A stretch of DNA of 8,715 nt, from positions 1 to 8,715 of the forward strand of contig SMXL01000042.1 in the NCBI GenBank assembly GCA_004356385.1, given 5' to 3'. The notes beneath the pieces were generated by a model. That model was not told the origin of the DNA and made no database searches. It was given only the letters and a program-made list of their open reading frames with translations. Made by a program: the position numbers and the translations under genes. This document shows positions 6,710 to 8,715 of the stretch, piece after piece. Within the stretch, counting starts at the first letter, position 1, and each line of letters opens with the position of its first letter. This stretch comes from Bacteroidota bacterium. Its GTDB lineage: Bacteria; Bacteroidota; Rhodothermia; Rhodothermales; UBA10348.

Positions 6710-6741
6710 AGTCAAACCCCAACGAGCGGCTCGATGGCTGA

Positions 6742-7929
6742 ATGGAGTATAGAAGCGCACGAATGAGAACGACCATAGAACATATTCTGCTGCAGGACCA
6801 GATCTCTGAAGGCGATCTGAAGGATTTGAAACGGGCATGTAAAGATGATCCGTCTCTCTCCCAGATGGTTCTCCACTGGGCAGCTCTTACCGGTCATGTT
6901 CGCGAATCGCTTGAACAGGATCTACCAGATGCCCGGATACTGGTTCTATACGCGTTGTCTGACGGGGAGTATGAGAGGGACCTGACGGAGAACGAGCGCT
7001 TGGAAATTGAAGCGACCGAAGCGGCAATGTCTTCAGCGATCGAGAAACACGCCGCTGTCGAAACTATCCTGGATCGGATCAGATCAGACGTGGTCGCCTT
7101 TGACGAATGTTGGTCTGAGGTTGTCGCCCCCAGTCGGACGAAAATCGATCGGGCACCGCTGAAAAATGTTCGTTTCCCGGCGCCTTTTCAGCGCCTTTCC
7201 GTTCGACAATTTTCGCTTGGACTCGCAGCTACCGTAGTCATGCTGATTTCGAGTATGTTCATCGTGCGTCAGATTTTTACAGAATCAGACGGACTGATTA
7301 TCAGGGCGCCGGACGGTCGAACACATGTGGTTAATCTTCCCGATGGTTCGAGTGTACGCCTGATGTCGGGATCGGCCATTACGCTTCGTTCTGAGGAATC
7401 ATTTGATCGCGAAATACAACTCGAAGGAAGCGCATTCTTCGATGTGACACCCGGTGATGTTCAGTTTAGAGTTTCGACGAATAACGCTGTCACCTCTGTA
7501 TTTGGAACCAGTTTTGGTATCTCGTACAACGAAGAGGCCTCTCTTACCGAGGTTGTTTTGGTCAGCGGAAGCATTTCCGTGGCCACGTTGGGAACGGAGA
7601 CGAGCCGAGTAATGCTATCTCCGGGTCAATACAGTCGCGTACTGGGCGCGGATCTCCCTACTGCTCCGCTGGACGTGGATCTCCAGCAGGCTCTTTCATG
7701 GGCGAATCTCTTCATCTTCAAAGACACCGAGCTGTCGATTGTCGTCCGGAGACTCATGGATAGTTATGACGTATCTATTTCGGTTGATCGGCAACTCTCA
7801 GATCTTATGATAACGGGTACCTTCGCCCGTGAACGGGGTGTCGTCTCCATATTGGATGCGATTGCGGCAGCACTTGGCGTCCGAATACACGAAGATTCTG
7901 ACACAGGCGATTTAAAAATCACTTCGTGA
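6742..7929 (+). CDS. FecR-family membrane anti-sigma factor / sigma regulator
   Basis: A single-pass inner-membrane protein expected to bind the ECF sigma factor on its cytoplasmic side and receive a signal from an outer-membrane receptor on its periplasmic side. Of 395 residues, 1-155 are cytoplasmic. This part is acidic and helical, with LVLYALSDGEYERDLTENER at 67-86 and FDECW at 120-124, a pattern I associate with Rhodothermota FecR-like proteins. One membrane helix lies at about 157-177. The FecR domain covers about 185-302 (VNLPDGSSVRLMSGSAITL at 197-215, GSAFFDV at 229-235, TSVFGTSFGI at 251-260, LSPGQYSRV at 292-300). A C-terminal DUF4974/STN-like domain runs from about 315 to 395. A stop codon sits directly before the ATG at 6742, so the start is there or at Met8 (6763), where MRTTIEH begins; neither has a clear Shine-Dalgarno sequence. 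It is separated from the sigma gene by 199 bp, unusually far for such a pair, and followed by an STN TonB receptor. Confidence 0.92.
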   Translation: MEYRSARMRTTIEHILLQDQISEGDLKDLKRACKDDPSLSQMVLHWAALTGHVRESLEQDLPDARILVLYALSDGEYERDLTENERLEIEATEAAMSSAIEKHAAVETILDRIRSDVVAFDECWSEVVAPSRTKIDRAPLKNVRFPAPFQRLSVRQFSLGLAATVVMLISSMFIVRQIFTESDGLIIRAPDGRTHVVNLPDGSSVRLMSGSAITLRSEESFDREIQLEGSAFFDVTPGDVQFRVSTNNAVTSVFGTSFGISYNEEASLTEVVLVSGSISVATLGTETSRVMLSPGQYSRVLGADLPTAPLDVDLQQALSWANLFIFKDTELSIVVRRLMDSYDVSISVDRQLSDLMITGTFARERGVVSILDAIAAALGVRIHEDSDTGDLKITS

Positions 7930-7953
7930 TCACCTGTTGTTGCCTCACACGCT

Positions 7954-7985
7954 GACGATTCCGGAACGCATCTCTACGAATCGTC
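7954..7985. repeat. 8-bp inverted repeat between fecR and the receptor gene
   Basis: GACGATTC (7954-7961) and GAATCGTC (7978-7985) are exact reverse complements with a 16-nt spacer. No T-run follows, so it is not a terminator on the plus strand. The repeat overlaps a possible ECF promoter and could be an operator, or a hairpin in a fecR-receptor transcript. Confidence 0.55.
7963..7985 (+). promoter_or_regulatory. Possible ECF-sigma promoter for the TonB receptor
   Basis: GGAAC (7963-7967) followed by CGTC (7982-7985) and then TATAA has the look of ECF-type -35 and -10 elements. The interval between GGAAC and GTC is 15 bases, about two shorter than in well-known ECF promoters such as those of E. 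coli sigma-E. A promoter here would let the neighbouring sigma factor control its own receptor. The rest of 7930-8066 holds no gene apart from a 9-codon ATG frame at 8053-8082. Confidence 0.25.
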
Positions 7986-8066
7986 TATAAGCCCCCAGCG
8001 CTTGGGTCTTCCCCGCCTATTCTCTCATGGCTTAGACTCGCATCGCTCGTCGATGCCCATCTGGTT

Positions 8067-8715
8067 TTGCAGAAACGCCTGATTCTTCTACTTTTTTTAG
8101 TCCTTGGCCTGGCGCAAGGTGCAAACGTAGTCGCGCAGAACTATCTCTTCCAGTTCGATGACACCCCCCTTCTGGAGGCCGTCGAGGATTTCAAGTCCCA
8201 GACAGGAATCGATGTCGTCTATTCGACCGATCTAATCGGCGAGTTCTCGTCATCGTGTACGTATAACGGCTCTGAGTCCCTGGAAGCCCTTCGATGCATC
8301 GTCCAGGATGCTGCCGTCGAAGTGCGGGTCATCTCCGACAGGCAATATGTTCTGGTATTAACGGACCTTGAGTTGGACGAATCGAAGCCATCCCGCGGTA
8401 CGATTTCGGGGTTCGTATTTGATCGTGTTTCAGGAGAATCGCTGTACGGCGCAAATATCTATCTACCTGATCTTTCGGAGGGAACGGTTACCAATCAGGC
8501 CGGCTTCTTTTCCCTTCCGGGGATTCCAGCCGGTAGACATCTAGTTCGTTTGTCCTTCATCGGTTATGTGGCGCAAGACACGACCCTCACGACGGCGCCT
8601 GGTGCCATTGTTCTAGAACTGACTCCGACGACCATTACTTTAGATCGGGTAGTGATTGAACGCAGCAGTCTTACACGCGCAGATTTGGCCGTATTCCCAG
8701 GCGTCATATCCATTC
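8067..8715 (+). CDS. TonB-dependent receptor with STN and carboxypeptidase-like domains, N-terminal part (cut by window edge)
   Basis: An outer-membrane, TonB-energised uptake and signalling receptor; 216 codons are visible and the frame is open to the window end. Residues 1-23 form a signal peptide (MQKR, then a Leu-rich core, then VVA before the likely cleavage). Residues about 25-98 are an STN domain (YLFQFDDTPLLEAVEDFKSQ at 26-45, GIDVVYSTDLI at 48-58, SLEALRCIVQDA at 71-82), the periplasmic signalling domain that contacts FecR. Cys64 and Cys77 lie inside it. Residues about 110-190 are a CarboxypepD_reg-like beta domain (GTISGFVFDRVSGESLYGAN, NQAGFFSLPGIPAG, LSFIGY). LDRVVIERSS at 192-201 leads into the plug, which ends in AVFPGVISI at the window edge. 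No in-frame ATG or GTG exists after the last upstream stop (7953-7955); TTG at 8067 gives a perfect signal peptide. An ATG at 8053 is out of frame by one base. The ligand cannot be told. Confidence 0.85.
   Translation, partial: MQKRLILLLFLVLGLAQGANVVAQNYLFQFDDTPLLEAVEDFKSQTGIDVVYSTDLIGEFSSSCTYNGSESLEALRCIVQDAAVEVRVISDRQYVLVLTDLELDESKPSRGTISGFVFDRVSGESLYGANIYLPDLSEGTVTNQAGFFSLPGIPAGRHLVRLSFIGYVAQDTTLTTAPGAIVLELTPTTITLDRVVIERSSLTRADLAVFPGVISI

Noticed and set aside
6503..6766. Small plus-strand frame across the sigma-fecR gap
   Set aside because: It overlaps the end of the sigma gene and the start of fecR in another frame, and its translation shows no domain or signal.
3994..7994. Repeated TTCGAA / ATTCGAAT and GATTCG motifs scattered through the window
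   Set aside because: They occur in coding and non-coding parts alike with no fixed spacing or orientation, so they look like base-composition bias rather than a binding-site family.
1..8715. Search for CRISPR repeats, insertion sequence ends, tRNA genes, rRNA and riboswitches
   Set aside because: By eye I found no regularly spaced repeats, transposase, cloverleaf or known riboswitch core; a covariance-model scan would be the decisive check.

Overview
The window looks like chromosome of a Bacteroidota/Rhodothermota-type bacterium of moderate G+C. This is inferred from family resemblance, not from a search. The clues are a DUF4159 protein of the type common in that group, a serine hydroxymethyltransferase with the longer loop before its GGP motif seen there, and an ECF sigma / FecR anti-sigma / STN-carboxypeptidase-like TonB receptor trio. 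Shine-Dalgarno sequences are mostly weak.

Left half (1-3111, minus strand). Reading leftwards from the divergent intergenic region come a secreted DUF4159 protein (3111-2431), glyA (2289-982) with a good intrinsic terminator after it, an orotate-phosphoribosyltransferase-like enzyme (850-260) with a second terminator-like hairpin directly after its stop, and the first 60 codons of tatC (180-1, cut by the window edge).

Right half (3112-8715, plus strand). A 205-bp divergent intergenic region contains inverted repeats and a terminator-like hairpin just before argS. Then come argS (3317-5071), pheA (5131-5973) and, 11 bp later, an ECF sigma factor (5985-6542). After a 199-bp gap comes a FecR-type membrane anti-sigma factor (6742-7929). 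After a 137-bp gap comes the start of a TonB-dependent receptor with a signal peptide, STN domain and CarboxypepD_reg-like domain (8067 to the window edge). The receptor has no in-frame ATG and appears to start at TTG or to carry a small indel.

How the genes work together. Most of the window is housekeeping: one-carbon metabolism, Arg-tRNA charging, phenylalanine synthesis, nucleotide metabolism and Tat export. The accessory part is a Fec-like cell-surface signalling locus. By analogy with FecA/FecR/FecI, the receptor's periplasmic STN domain would report ligand binding to the C-terminal part of FecR, which would then release or activate the sigma factor. The ligand cannot be told from this window. 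I found no CRISPR array, insertion sequence, tRNA or rRNA. I saw no clearly undescribed system; the most unusual points are in the sigma/FecR/receptor locus, the argS leader and the divergent phosphoribosyltransferase.
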